A stretch of DNA of 64,000 nucleotides from Rhodoplanes tepidamans (GCF_030813915.1 NZ_JAUSUJ010000031.1:1-64000); one strand, 5' to 3'. Positions 1 through 10,186 are shown, counted from the first letter of the stretch. Numbers and translations are program-made. The notes: generated from the sequence alone by a model not told the origin.

Positions 1-95
1 CGACGGCCACCCCAACAGCCGCATCGACGACCTGCTGCCCTGGGCCTACGCCCCGCCGCAAGCCCTCAAAGCCGTGGCCTGAAAACGACGCTTAC
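1..95 (+). mobile_element. Right end of an IS66-family insertion sequence
   Basis: The element enters from the left edge of the window. Its transposase frame stops at 80-82, and CGCTTAC (89-95) is the inverse complement of GTAAGCG, the conserved terminal-repeat start of IS66 elements. The reading frame of the neighbouring XRE gene, read on the other strand, runs straight across the boundary at 95/96, so the element landed inside that gene. IS66 elements make 8-bp target duplications; the expected copy here would be 96-103 (TCTCGATC), but the left end of the element lies outside the window, so this cannot be confirmed. Confidence 0.8.
2..82 (+). CDS. tnpC: IS66 family transposase, C-terminal end (partial)
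   Basis: Only the last 26 codons are present. The peptide contains HPNSRIDDLLPWAYAP, the characteristic C-terminal signature of the large IS66 transposase (TnpC, the DDE enzyme that moves the element). The N-terminal zinc-finger region, the DDE core and the accessory IS66 genes must lie upstream of the window. The frame ends 13 bases before the inferred IS terminus, the usual spacing for this family. Confidence 0.8.
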   Translation, partial: DGHPNSRIDDLLPWAYAPPQALKAVA

Positions 96-389
96 TCTCG
101 ATCTCGACCGGTGGGCGGTCCTCGAAGTCCACCATCAGGCGCAGGGTGCCGCCGATCGCGGCGACGTCGTCGCGCAGCGTGGAGATCAGCATGTCGCTGC
201 GCTGCTCCAGCCTGGACACGCTGCCCCGACCGAGGCCGAGCGTCCGGGCGAGCTTGGCCTGGGTGTTGGCGTGCGCCTCGCGGAGCTCCCGCAGCGCCAT
301 GTCCTCCGCCACGACCTCGGCGGCACGGGCCTCGACCTTCGCCTGCCGGGCCTTGGGCAAGGAGGCATCTTCTGGTCGAGCGTCGTCAT
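96..389 (-). pseudogene. XRE-family antitoxin-like regulator, frameshifted and truncated by IS66
   Basis: Translation should begin at the ATG at 389-387, preceded by a strong AGGAGGAG ribosome site (391-398). It starts MTTLDQKM as in the HigA-like XRE antitoxin family, but the frame then breaks near 366: a single missing base moves the rest (LPKARQAKVEARAAE..., helix-turn-helix around AKLARTLGLGRGSVSRLEQR) into another frame. At the other end the coding sequence runs into the IS66 terminus at 95, replacing the native C terminus. No RelE/HigB toxin gene lies upstream, where only repeat DNA is seen. Two independent lesions make this a decayed orphan antitoxin. The one-base loss could be a sequencing error; the IS truncation could not. 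Confidence 0.75.
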
Positions 390-435
390 GGTCTCCTCCT
401 GTCCGTTGCGACCGTCGTTCGTCCGCACCGGCCCC

Positions 436-581
436 CGTCATCGCGGGGCGCGGACCGCCGGTCCGCGAGCCCGGGATCCATAGACCCGGTGCCGGTGGCT
501 CACGACGGACAGGGGATATGGGTCCCGGGCTCGGCCCTGCGGGCCGCCCCGGGATGACGGAGCAATTCTGCAAAGCCCTCG
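436..581. repeat. Dispersed palindromic repeat (family A copy)
   Basis: Contains the blocks GAGCCCGGGATCCATA, GGTGGCTCACGA and CCCCGGGATGACGG and ends in AATTCTGCAAAGCCCTCGC. The last block is the inverse complement of the left end of the copies near 12.95 kb and 62.48 kb. The same block order recurs at 29780-29901. Confidence 0.7.
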
Positions 582-735
582 CGCCGGCAGCCGACCCGGT
601 ATCGGTCGAACTCCGTTGTTTCGATCGAGAGCCTGCGGCGTACTGGGTGCTCCGCCTTCGCGGAGCACGACGGAGGAGAGGCTTCGGACCTCGAGCTAGC
701 ACGCGACCGCCTTAACAGCATGGCGAAGCAGTTCG

Positions 736-894
736 TAGCCCGGGTCGAGTGAAACGAAACCCGGGTTCTGCAGCGCGGCCCGCCCCGGGACGTCGCCCGC
801 GGTCCATCGGGGCTGCAAGCGGCTTCGCCTGCTGTCCGGCGTGCCGGCGGGAGCGGCGGCGAGCCCCGGGTTTCGTTCCACTCGACCCGGGCTA
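736..894. repeat. Long inverted repeat with 30-bp arms
   Basis: Left arm 736-765 begins TAGCCCGGGTCGAGTG; right arm 865-894 ends CACTCGACCCGGGCTA. The 30-bp arms match at 29 of 30 positions, with a GC-rich centre of about 100 bp. This GTAGCCCGGGT...ACCCGGGCTAC type is a widespread extragenic palindrome of proteobacteria. No gene is present in the centre. Confidence 0.75.
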
Positions 895-928
895 CGGCTT
901 GCTCCAGCCGAGACCTCGGAGGTTGTCG

Positions 929-995
929 CTGGATTCCGGGTTCGCGGCTTCGCCGCGCCCCGGAATGACGGCGAACTCATCACCTGAAAACAGGA
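929..995. repeat. Dispersed palindromic repeat (family A, partial copy)
   Basis: Begins with CTGGATTCCGGGTTCGCGG, returns as CCGCGCCCCGGAATGACGG, and ends in CTCATCACCTGAAAACAG. The last block is the inverse complement of the alternative end seen at the copies starting near 18094 and 49651 (GTTTCCGGGTGATC type). This is one half of the complete family A element. Confidence 0.6.
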
Positions 996-1004
996 TGATC
1001 CGGC

Positions 1005-1101
1005 CGCCTCGTTCCGGACCCCCGCATTCCGCTCGCGCTTCATGCGGGCTACGGCCGCTCCGGCCCCGGGCGCGGCGCGGAGCGGGAGCGGCGCCGCGTC
1101 C
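1005..1101. repeat. Left copy of a direct repeat flanking the DUF805 gene
   Basis: Starts GCCTCGTTCCGGACCCC and ends GGAGCGGCGCCGCGTCC. The same start and end occur in the same orientation at 1879-1991, on the other side of the DUF805 gene, with similar order and spacing of internal blocks but diverged middles. Confidence 0.6.
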
Positions 1102-1406
1102 GGGATCCCTGGTGTCGCAGGATGGGGCGAGTCCCATCCGGTCGGCGTAACCCGATCCTAACCCGGACGGGTTTCGATCGCTGCGCGTGAGACCAACGGC
1201 CTCCGGCCCCGATCTCGGGCTTGCCCGAGATCAGCGTGGATACAAGTCCAGGTCGGCAAGCCGACCTGGATGGCCGCATCCTGCGAGGCTCGCCTTCGGC
1301 GAGCCCCTCGGGATGACGGGGCGATGTCACGGGCCGTCGGTACGACCCGCCGGGCGCGCGACGGGCGGATGCAGCAGCGGGGCGGATGCAGAACCGGGGG
1401 GAGGCC

Positions 1407-1856
1407 GTGTCGTCGATCTTCGGGTGGTTCTTTCTGGACGTCCGCGGCCGCATCGGGCGGCAGGAGTACTGGCTCGGCCTGCTGCTGACGCTGCTCCTGG
1501 TGCTGCTGATCGGCCCGCGCCTGGAGGACCTCGGCCTCGCCTTGCTCCGGCCGCGCCGGCCCACCTGGTCTCGCGACGAGCTGGACTTCGCCCTGCTGCT
1601 TCCCAAGCTCCTGCTCGTCGCCGTCGCCGGCTGGCCGCTCGTGGCCGTCGCGGGCAAGCGGCTGCACGACCTCGGCCTGTCGGCCTGGTGGCTGCTCGCC
1701 CTGCCGGCCGTGCAGGTCCTGGCGACCGTGAGCCATGTCGACCGGTGGCACGTCGCGGGCCGGGTCCTGCTGGTGGTGATCGGGCTGGTGCCCGGCCGGC
1801 GCGGCGACAACCGGTTCGGCGCCGATCCGCGCGCCCGCGCTCCGTCTCCGCCGTGA
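1407..1856 (+). CDS. DUF805 family membrane protein
   Basis: A small inner-membrane protein of unknown function (DUF805, YhaH-like). Visible family marks are the N-terminal GRIGRQEYW block, a central KRLHDLGLSAWW block and a C-terminal GDNRFGADP block. Three or four hydrophobic helices separate them, and the tail is short and Pro/Arg-rich. The GTG at 1407 is chosen because GGGGGGAGG sits just in front of it; an in-frame ATG at 1386 would add seven residues but has no well-spaced ribosome site. The gene stands alone between two copies of a direct repeat. Family assignment is firm; the role is unknown. Confidence 0.85.
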   Translation: MSSIFGWFFLDVRGRIGRQEYWLGLLLTLLLVLLIGPRLEDLGLALLRPRRPTWSRDELDFALLLPKLLLVAVAGWPLVAVAGKRLHDLGLSAWWLLALPAVQVLATVSHVDRWHVAGRVLLVVIGLVPGRRGDNRFGADPRARAPSPP

Positions 1857-1878
1857 GGCCGGGTCCGGTCGCTCGGGC

Positions 1879-1991
1879 GCCTCGTTCCGGAGTCCCGCAT
1901 TCCGCTGCGCTGCGTGCGGGCTGCGGCGCCGGGGGTGGCGCGTGGCCTGCAGGGCGCCCGCCGGGCGGAATGCGGGAGCGGCGCCGCGTCC
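1879..1991. repeat. Right copy of the direct repeat flanking the DUF805 gene
   Basis: Shares its start (GCCTCGTTCCGG) and its end (GGAGCGGCGCCGCGTCC) with 1005-1101 in the same orientation. It fills most of the gap between the DUF805 stop codon and the end of the convergent TIM-barrel gene. Confidence 0.6.
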
Positions 1992-2001
1992 CGTGGCGCG
2001 G

Positions 2002-2835
2002 TCAGCCGCGGCGGATCGTCTTGAAGCGCCGGGTCTGCTCGGTGAGGGCCCGTTCGGTCGGCAGGCGCTCCATGCTGGAGGCGCCGTAGAAGCCGTGGCA
2101 GTTCGGGCAGTGCTCCAGGATGTAGGTGGCGTCGTCCGGCTCCGAGATCGGGCCGCCGTGGCAGAGCACGATCACGTCCTTGCGGACGCGGAGCGCGGCC
2201 TCGGTCCACTCGTTGATCAGCGCCGGGCAGTCGGCGAGCTTGCGCGACGTCTTCGAGCCGATCGCGCCGCCGGTGGTCAGGCCCAGGTGGCAGACGATGA
2301 TGTCGGCCCCGGCCCTGGCCATCGCCTCGGCCTGCCCGGGATCGAAGACATAGGGCGTGGTCAGCAGGCCGAGCTCGTGCGCCTTGGCGATCATGTCGAC
2401 CTCCAGGCCGTAGCCCATGCCGGTCTCCTCCAGGTTGGCGCGGAAGACGCCGTCGATCAGGCCGACGGTCGGGAAGTTCTGCACGCCCGAGAAGCCGAGG
2501 CCGTCGAGCCGGCGCAGGAACGGCTCCAGCAGCATGAACGGATCGGTGCCGTTGACGCCGGCCAGCACCGGGGTGCGCTCGACCACCGGCAGCACCTCGG
2601 AGGCCATCTCGACCACGATGTCGTTGGCGTTGCCGTAGGCCAGCAGGCCGGCGAGCGAGCCGCGCCCGGCCATGCGGTAGCGGCCGGAGTTGTAGATGAC
2701 GATCAGATCGATCCCGCCGGCCTCCTCGCACTTGGCCGACAGGCCGGTCCCGGCGCCGCCGCCGACGATCGGCTGGCGGGCGGCGATCATGGCGCGGAAC
2801 TTCTCCAGGAGCGCGTCGCGGGTGAATTTCGGCAT
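2002..2835 (-). CDS. Phosphoenolpyruvate hydrolase-like TIM-barrel protein
   Basis: 277 aa, PEP-hydrolase family (Pfam PEP_hydrolase, IGPS-like TIM barrel), the same domain that forms the C-terminal half of the plant Tm-1 protein. Conserved blocks include [20 protein letters not shown] (about 26-45), [60 protein letters not shown] and the late [11 protein letters not shown] loop. It starts at ATG 2835 with GGGAG upstream. It lies 23 bp downstream of the Tm-1-like gene and is clearly co-transcribed with it. In plants and some microbes the two domains are fused; here they are separate genes. Despite the family name no reaction is established, so a substrate cannot be given. Confidence 0.9.
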   Translation of the reverse strand: MPKFTRDALLEKFRAMIAARQPIVGGGAGTGLSAKCEEAGGIDLIVIYNSGRYRMAGRGSLAGLLAYGNANDIVVEMASEVLPVVERTPVLAGVNGTDPFMLLEPFLRRLDGLGFSGVQNFPTVGLIDGVFRANLEETGMGYGLEVDMIAKAHELGLLTTPYVFDPGQAEAMARAGADIIVCHLGLTTGGAIGSKTSRKLADCPALINEWTEAALRVRKDVIVLCHGGPISEPDDATYILEHCPNCHGFYGASSMERLPTERALTEQTRRFKTIRRG

Positions 2836-2858
2836 GGTCTGGACTCCCTCGGTCTGGG

Positions 2859-4073
2859 TCAGGCGATCTCGCGATAGGCGGCGACCAGCGCGGCGACGAA
2901 GCCCGGGTCGTTGATGTGCTCGGGCCGCCGGATCACGCGCCGGCCGGCGGTCTGGACGACGGTCCGCTCCAGCGCCTCGAACAGGGCGCGGTCGGCCTCG
3001 GGGTCGTGGAACAGCTGGCCGGGGCGGTCGAGCGCCGAGACGCCGCCCTCCGGAATCAGCAGCCGGACCGGGCCCTCCATGCGGTTCAGCCGCTCGCCGA
3101 TCCACACGCCCATCCGGGCGTTCTCCTCCGGCGTCGTGCGCATCAGCGTGACTTGCGGGTTGTGCGGATAGAAGAGGCGGCCGCGATAGTGCTCCGGCAC
3201 CGTCTCGGGCGCGCCGAAGTTCACCATGTCGAGGGCGCCGCAGGAGACGACGTAGGGCAGCCCGGTGCGGATCACCGCGCCGAACCGGTCCTCGGTGCAG
3301 GCGAGCACGCCGCCCATCAGGAGGTCGCAGACCTCCGTGGTGGTGATGTCGATCACCCCGGCGAGCAGCCGCGAGTCGACCAGCTTCTCCATCGACTGGC
3401 CGCCCGTGCCGGTGGCGTGGAAGACGAGGCAGTCGTAGTGGTCGGCGAGCGCCGCGGCGACCGCCTGGACGCAGGGCGTGGTGACGCCGAACATGGTCAG
3501 GCCGATCGCCGGCTTCGCCGCGGCGCTCGGCGGCCGGTGGTGGGCGATCATCCCGGCCAGCGCGTGGGCCGCGTTCGACAGGATCTGCTCGGAGATCCGG
3601 TTGATGCCGGAGACGTCGGTGACCGAGTACATCATGCAGATGTCCGACGGGCCGACATAGGGGCGGACGTCGCCCGAGGCCATGGTCGAGACCATCACCT
3701 TGGGCGTGCCGACCGGCAGGTCGCGCATCGCCGGGGTGACCAGCGCGGTGCCGCCCGAGCCGCCGGCCGAGACGAGCCCGGCGAGATCGGTCCGGGTGGC
3801 GACGAAGCGGCGGAACGCCTCGGTCATCGCCGCGATCGCCGAGCCGCGGTCGCCGGTGAACACGGCGGCGGCGCCGCCGGGGTGATGGGCCGCGACCGCC
3901 GCGGCCGGGACGTCCGCCGACGTCGCCGCTCCGGACGTGGCGAGGTCGACCGTGACGGTGCGAATCCCGGCGCGCCGCAGGCAGTCGGCGACGAAGGCGA
4001 GCTCGCGCTCCTTGGTGTCGAAGGTCCCGGCGACGTATGCTGCGCTGTGACCCGCGTTGGACGGCGACGGCAT
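2859..4073 (-). CDS. Tm-1-like ATP-binding domain protein (UPF0261)
   Basis: 404 aa, UPF0261 / Tm-1-like ATP-binding domain family, cytosolic (no signal or membrane segment). Family marks are [16 protein letters not shown] near the start, GDRGSAIA, the glycine-rich [46 protein letters not shown] and [17 protein letters not shown]. The ATG at 4073 follows GGGAGGA. It is the first gene of a two-gene unit with the TIM-barrel protein. A sigma-54-type promoter lies about 45 bp upstream of the start codon, and the likely activator is encoded at 4987-6852. In tomato the homologous N-terminal domain of Tm-1 binds ATP and blocks tobamovirus replication; the bacterial role is unknown. Confidence 0.92.
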   Translation of the reverse strand: MPSPSNAGHSAAYVAGTFDTKERELAFVADCLRRAGIRTVTVDLATSGAATSADVPAAAVAAHHPGGAAAVFTGDRGSAIAAMTEAFRRFVATRTDLAGLVSAGGSGGTALVTPAMRDLPVGTPKVMVSTMASGDVRPYVGPSDICMMYSVTDVSGINRISEQILSNAAHALAGMIAHHRPPSAAAKPAIGLTMFGVTTPCVQAVAAALADHYDCLVFHATGTGGQSMEKLVDSRLLAGVIDITTTEVCDLLMGGVLACTEDRFGAVIRTGLPYVVSCGALDMVNFGAPETVPEHYRGRLFYPHNPQVTLMRTTPEENARMGVWIGERLNRMEGPVRLLIPEGGVSALDRPGQLFHDPEADRALFEALERTVVQTAGRRVIRRPEHINDPGFVAALVAAYREIA

Positions 4074-4127
4074 CGTGGCATCCTCCCGTGTCGCGACGGC
4101 GTGGTCGCGCCGCCTGATCAAGAAAAC

Positions 4128-4143
4128 GGCAAGTGCCGTGCCA
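4128..4143 (-). promoter_or_regulatory. Sigma-54 promoter of the Tm-1-like operon
   Basis: Read on the minus strand the site is TGGCACGGCACTTGCC. This fits the -24/-12 consensus TGGCAC-N5-TTGC exactly, with the invariant GG and GC ten bases apart. Transcription would start near 4117, giving a leader of about 44 bases before the ATG at 4073. The neighbouring gene at 4987-6852 encodes a sigma-54 activator with an intact GAFTGA loop, which supports the assignment. Confidence 0.85.
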
Positions 4144-4210
4144 TGGGGCAACCCGCACCACGCCGATGAAATCGGGACGCGTCGACGAGTAAATCGGGGG
4201 AAGCGCTCCG

Positions 4211-4240
4211 GATGTACCCAGAATTACCCGAAATGACCCA
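4211..4240. repeat. Three 10-bp direct repeats, possible activator site
   Basis: Three consecutive decamers GATGTACCCA, GAATTACCCG and AAATGACCCA share the pattern NANTNACCCR. They lie 95-125 bp upstream of the predicted sigma-54 start (about 4117), the usual distance for an upstream activating sequence, with one helical turn between units. They also form the first codons of the divergent gene, so they could simply be coding sequence. Confidence 0.35.
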
Positions 4241-4976
4241 TGAGATCGGCGATGCATGCGGCGACCTCGTCGCGGCGCAGCCGGCGGCGACCGGGCACAT
4301 CGTCGACCGCATCCCGGCGCGGCGGGACGGCCTGCTGATCGTCTGCCCGCATTTCGCCGGGCTCCGGGCCGGCGCGGCCGACCTCGTCGGCTGCCTGCCG
4401 ATCGGCGACGCCAACGGCGCGACCCTGGCGCTCGCCGGGGCGTTTCCGGACGATCCCGGGATCCACGCGGCGATCTTCGCCGCCGATCCGTTCCGGCCGG
4501 CGCCGGTGCTCCTGACGGCGCTGCGGGACGCCGGCATCCGCGCCGTCGTCAACCTGCCGACCGTGGCGACCGTCGCGGGCGGGCTCGCGCGGGCGCTCGG
4601 CCATGCCGGCGTCGACTACGCGGCGGAGCTGGCCGTGCTGGCCGAGGCCGGCCGGCGCGGCCTCGACGTCCTGGCCGTGGTGACCACCGGCGAGCAGGGA
4701 CGCCAGGCGGTGGCGGCCGGCCTGCGCCGCGTGCTGGTCTACCCGGTCGCCGCCGCCGGCGACCCGGCGGAGGGCGAGCGCCGCGCCGCCGCCGCGCTGG
4801 ACGCGGTCCGGGCGGTGCGCGCGGCGGCGCCCGCCACCGAGATCCTCGCCTTCCGGCATCCGGACCACGGGGCCCGCATCGCCCCGCTGCTCGCCGCCGC
4901 GGACGGGGTCGTCGACTGGGCCGTCGACCGGGCCGCCGCCTCGCGCGACGCGCCGGCGCAGCCCGCCGGCCGGTGA
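4212..4976 (+). CDS. Diverged TIM-barrel paralogue of the PEP-hydrolase-like family
   Basis: 254 aa. The central part aligns by eye with the TIM-barrel protein at 2002-2835: [11 protein letters not shown] against [11 protein letters not shown], and [20 protein letters not shown] against the [16 protein letters not shown] region, followed by an equivalent [10 protein letters not shown] strand. The C-terminal CHLGLTTGG and SSMERLP blocks are missing, so it is probably not an active member of the same enzyme group. GGGGGAAG sits about 8 bases before ATG 4212; an internal ATG at 4233 is a weaker alternative. It diverges from the sigma-54 operon and converges with the activator gene (10-bp gap). 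A ligand-binding or accessory role is only a guess. Confidence 0.75.
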   Translation: MYPELPEMTHEIGDACGDLVAAQPAATGHIVDRIPARRDGLLIVCPHFAGLRAGAADLVGCLPIGDANGATLALAGAFPDDPGIHAAIFAADPFRPAPVLLTALRDAGIRAVVNLPTVATVAGGLARALGHAGVDYAAELAVLAEAGRRGLDVLAVVTTGEQGRQAVAAGLRRVLVYPVAAAGDPAEGERRAAAALDAVRAVRAAAPATEILAFRHPDHGARIAPLLAAADGVVDWAVDRAAASRDAPAQPAGR

Positions 4977-4986
4977 CGCGCCGGCC

Positions 4987-6852
<1,866 letters not shown>

Positions 6853-7329
6853 GCCGGCACGCCTGACGTCGGCTCCGCTCGATCGGCGCGCGCGCTGCGG
6901 AGCATGGTGGATTTCGGGCCGGTCGACGGGTCGACGCGTCCCGCGGTGGCGGACGCGGCCCGGGGGAGGGCGTCGCCCGGCCGAGTAGGCCTCCCCGGGC
7001 GTCCGCTCGTCAAGGCTCGACGGGCGGCCCGGACCCGTGCCGGCGGGACCGGTCCGGGCCCGCGGCGGCCGGCGATTCGGCCCGGTTTCGTCCGCTTCGC
7101 GGTGGCCCAAGCCTCAGTTTGACCATAAAACCGGGCGACCTACGGACCGGCGCGACGGCACGACGGGCGGACTCCGCCCGGGCGAGAAGGCCGGGCGGCG
7201 GGGGCGCAGGGGCGCGGCTGCGGGCCGGGCTCGCGGGGACACCCGGTCCCGGGACGCGGGAGCGGCGGCACACGGGCCGCCGGTCCGGCCGGTCCGGGGG
7301 ACGGGCAGCGCCGAGGCGGGGATAGGGCG
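6853..7329. other. Intergenic region between divergent activator gene and mrcA
   Basis: 477 bp of very GC-rich DNA with no protein-like frame. The only AT-richer spot is around 7108-7130, where TTGACC is followed by ATAAAA. It may contribute to an mrcA promoter, but no convincing -10 element is spaced from it. Nothing else is recognised. Confidence 0.5.
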
Positions 7330-9798
7330 ATGCGATTGATGCTGCGGTTCTTCGGCTTCCTGTTCACGATCGGGACCATCCTGTTCCTGGTCGGGATCGC
7401 GGCCGCCGCCGGCCTGATCTGGCACTTCTCCGAGGATCTGCCCGACTACACCCAGCTGCAGGAATACGAGCCGCCGGTGATGACCCGGGTGCACGCCGTG
7501 GACGGCGCGCTGCTCGCCGAATACGCCCGCGAGCGACGACTCTATCTGCCGATCCAGGCGATCCCCAAGCGGGTGGTCAGCGCCTTCCTGTCGGCCGAGG
7601 ACAAGAACTTCTACGAGCACGGCGGCCTCGACTTCACCGGCATCGCGCGGGCCGGCGTGCTGTACCTGCAGAATCTCGGCTCCAGCCGCCGCCCGCAGGG
7701 CGCCTCGACCATCACCCAGCAGGTCGCCAAGAACTTCCTGCTCACCAACGAGGTGTCGTTCGACCGTAAGATCAAGGAGGCGCTGCTGGCGCTGAAGATC
7801 GAGCGGACCTACTCGAAGGACCGCATCCTCGAGCTCTACCTCAACGAGATCTATCTCGGCTTCTCGGCCTACGGGGTCGCGGCCGCCTCGCTCCTCTACT
7901 TCGACAAGTCGGTCAACGAGCTGTCGGTCGCCGAGGCGGCCTATCTGGCGGCGCTGCCCAAGGCGCCCTCGCAGCTGCATCCGTTCCGCCAGCGCGAGCG
8001 CGCCCTCGAGCGCCGCAACTGGGTGATCGACCGCATGGTCGAGAACGGCTACGTGCCGGCCGCCGAGGGCGAGGCCGCCAAGAAGGAGCCGCTCAACGTC
8101 ACGCCGCGCCCGACCGGCGCCCACATCTTCGCCGGCGAGTACTTCGCCGAGGAGGTGCGCCGCGAGATTCTCGAGAAGTTCGGCGAGAAGCGCCTCTACG
8201 AGGGCGGCCTGTCGATCCGCACCACGCTCGATCCCAAGCTGCAGGTGATGGCCCGCAAGGCCTTCACCGACGGCCTCGTGCGCTTCGACGAGGGCCAGGG
8301 CTGGCGCGGCCCGGTGGCCAAGATCGACGTCTCGGGCGACTGGGGCCCGCGGCTCGCCGACGTGCGGGCGCTGAGCGACGTGGCGCCATGGCGGCTCGCC
8401 GTGGTGCTGGAGACCTCCGACCAGTCGGCCCGCATCGGCCTGCAGCCGGCGCGCGAGCCGGGCGGGGCGGTGTCGCGCGACCGGGCGGTCGGCATCCTGC
8501 CGCTCGACGGGCTGAAATGGGCCAAGGCGACCAGCGGCCCGACCCGCGGCAAGGCGGTGAGCAAGGCCTCGCAGGTGCTCGATCCGGGCGACGTCGTCTA
8601 TGTCGAGCCGGTGGCCGGCAAGGACGGCCAGTTCCGGCTGCGCCAGATCCCCGAGATCTCCGGCGCCATGGTGGTGATGGACCCGGTGACCGGCCGCGTG
8701 CTCGCGCTGGTCGGCGGCTTCTCGTTCGACCAGAGCCAGTTCGACCGCGCCACCCAGGCGATGCGCCAGCCCGGCTCGTCGATCAAGCCGCTGGTCTACG
8801 CCGCCGCGCTCGACAACGGCTACACGCCCTCCACCATCGTGGTCGACGCCCCGATCGAGATCGACCAGGGCCCCGGCATCGGCGTGTGGCGGCCGGAGAA
8901 CTACTCGACCGGCAAGTATTACGGCCCGCAGACGCTGCGCTTCGGCATCGAGCACTCGCGCAACGTGATGACGGTGCGGCTCGCCCAGGACATCGGCATG
9001 CCGCTGGTCGCCGAGTACACGAAGCGGTTCGGCGTCTACGACCACATGCCGCCCTATCTGTCCTACGCGCTCGGCGCCGGCGAGACGACCGTGATGCGGA
9101 TGGTGACGGCCTACTCGATGGTCGCCAATGGCGGCCGGCGCATCACCCCGACCCTGATCGACCGCATCCAGGACCGCACCGGCAAGACCATCTACAAGCA
9201 TGACCAGCGCGAGTGCCGCGGCTGCGACGCCGACGGCTGGAGCAACCAGCCCGAGCCCGGCCTGATCGACCGCCGCGAGCAGGTGCTCGACCCGATGACG
9301 GCCTACCAGATCACCTCGATCATGGAGGGCGTGGTGCTGCGCGGCACCGGCAACGTCGTCGCCTCGGTCGGCAAGCCGGTGGCCGGCAAGACCGGCACCA
9401 CCAACGACGAGAAGGACGTGTGGTTCGTCGGCTTCACGCCGGAGATCGCGGTCGGCGTCTATCTCGGCTACGACAAGCCGCGCCACATCGGCCGCGGCGC
9501 CTCGGGCGGCCACATGGCGGCGCCGATCGTGCGCGACTTCCTCAAGGTGGCGCTCGCCGACAAGGCGCCGGTGCCGTTCCGGGTGCCGCCCGGCATCAAG
9601 CTGATCCGCATCGACGCCCAGACCGGCACCCGGGCCGGCCCCGGCACCGCCAAGGCCATCCTCGAGGCCTACAAGCCCGGCACGGCGCCGGCCGAATCGA
9701 CCGCCTATGCCGGCACGCTCGGCCCCGACGGCCAGCCGATCGGCGTGACCCCGGAGGTCGACCGCGCGGTGCGCACCGGCACGGGCGGGCTGTACTGA
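7330..9798 (+). CDS. mrcA: Penicillin-binding protein 1A, bifunctional peptidoglycan synthase
   Basis: 822 aa class A PBP that polymerises lipid II and cross-links the glycan strands at the cytoplasmic membrane. One membrane anchor (about 9-31) is followed by the GT51 transglycosylase domain with AEDKNFYEHGGLD (catalytic Glu about 90) and GASTITQQVAKN. The transpeptidase domain has GSSIKP (SxxK serine near 482), EHSRN (SxN) and KTGTTN near 686. Length and motif order match MrcA/PonA of alphaproteobacteria. ATG 7330 follows a GGGGATAGGG stretch; ATG 7342 is possible. It is a single gene closed by a strong terminator. Confidence 0.97.
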   Translation: MRLMLRFFGFLFTIGTILFLVGIAAAAGLIWHFSEDLPDYTQLQEYEPPVMTRVHAVDGALLAEYARERRLYLPIQAIPKRVVSAFLSAEDKNFYEHGGLDFTGIARAGVLYLQNLGSSRRPQGASTITQQVAKNFLLTNEVSFDRKIKEALLALKIERTYSKDRILELYLNEIYLGFSAYGVAAASLLYFDKSVNELSVAEAAYLAALPKAPSQLHPFRQRERALERRNWVIDRMVENGYVPAAEGEAAKKEPLNVTPRPTGAHIFAGEYFAEEVRREILEKFGEKRLYEGGLSIRTTLDPKLQVMARKAFTDGLVRFDEGQGWRGPVAKIDVSGDWGPRLADVRALSDVAPWRLAVVLETSDQSARIGLQPAREPGGAVSRDRAVGILPLDGLKWAKATSGPTRGKAVSKASQVLDPGDVVYVEPVAGKDGQFRLRQIPEISGAMVVMDPVTGRVLALVGGFSFDQSQFDRATQAMRQPGSSIKPLVYAAALDNGYTPSTIVVDAPIEIDQGPGIGVWRPENYSTGKYYGPQTLRFGIEHSRNVMTVRLAQDIGMPLVAEYTKRFGVYDHMPPYLSYALGAGETTVMRMVTAYSMVANGGRRITPTLIDRIQDRTGKTIYKHDQRECRGCDADGWSNQPEPGLIDRREQVLDPMTAYQITSIMEGVVLRGTGNVVASVGKPVAGKTGTTNDEKDVWFVGFTPEIAVGVYLGYDKPRHIGRGASGGHMAAPIVRDFLKVALADKAPVPFRVPPGIKLIRIDAQTGTRAGPGTAKAILEAYKPGTAPAESTAYAGTLGPDGQPIGVTPEVDRAVRTGTGGLY

Positions 9799-9872
9799 GC
9801 GGGGCGGGGGCCTGTCGCTCCGCGGGCGCGGCGGCGCTGGCCGGACCGCGGGCGCGTGCATCGCACAGCAAA

Positions 9873-9897
9873 AAGCCCCCGCGGGGGACGGGGGCTT
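9873..9897 (+). terminator. Intrinsic terminator after mrcA
   Basis: AAGCCCCCG (9873-9881) pairs perfectly with CGGGGGCTT (9889-9897) around a 7-base loop, with A-rich DNA before it and TTCTT after it. It ends mrcA transcription and may also act on the opposite strand for the small gene at 10010-10186. Confidence 0.8.
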
Positions 9898-10009
9898 CTT
9901 GTCTCGCGGGGGTGGACGGGCCGGCCTGAAATGCGCCGGCGGTCCCGAGCTCCGACCCGAGAGCGGCCGCTTTACGCGCGGTCGCTTGCGCGCGGTCGGA
10001 GGCGAACGG

Positions 10010-10186
10010 TCAGAACTGCACGAAGGGGTAGCGGGCCTCGGCCTCGCGGCGCATCCGGTTGGCCTCGCGCAGCGTGCGGCCGACTTCCAGAACGATCGTC
10101 TTGACCACGTCGAACGCCCGGGAAACGGTGCCGTGGGCGGCCGAGTGCGGGTCGAGTGCGAAGTCGGGGGTGGATGTGCGGATCAT
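10010..10186 (-). CDS. Conserved mini-protein (58 aa) with LREA...RYPF tail
   Basis: A 58-residue soluble protein: a variable N terminus, then a predicted amphipathic helix ending VGRTLREANRMRREAEARYPFV. Its ATG at 10186 is preceded by GAGGA at good spacing. The C-terminal third resembles the other mini-protein at 10464-10622 (LREAxxMR...R(Y/F)P), so the two are probably paralogues. Small proteins with this basic helix plus RYPF or RFP ending recur in Hyphomicrobiales, but no function is known to me. The mrcA terminator lies beyond its stop codon. Confidence 0.65.
   Translation of the reverse strand: MIRTSTPDFALDPHSAAHGTVSRAFDVVKTIVLEVGRTLREANRMRREAEARYPFVQF

Larger units (their letters stand above)
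390..1406. other. Gene-free, repeat-rich interval
   Basis: About 1 kb between the decayed XRE gene and the DUF805 gene. No reading frame here resembles a protein. It holds several imperfect palindromes of the dispersed families seen elsewhere in the window (listed separately) and the left copy of a direct repeat that brackets the DUF805 gene. It looks like a landing area for small repeats next to an IS element. Confidence 0.7.

Noticed and set aside
46-702. A single 218-codon minus-strand gene covering the XRE region
   Set aside because: Its first half is repeat DNA and its end lies inside the IS. The real start is the ATG at 389 with a strong ribosome site, which requires a frame change near 366.
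7114-9861. A 915-codon open frame on the minus strand
   Set aside because: It is antisense to mrcA, whose motifs are complete. Long antisense frames are expected at this GC content. The translation is low-complexity and has no family features.
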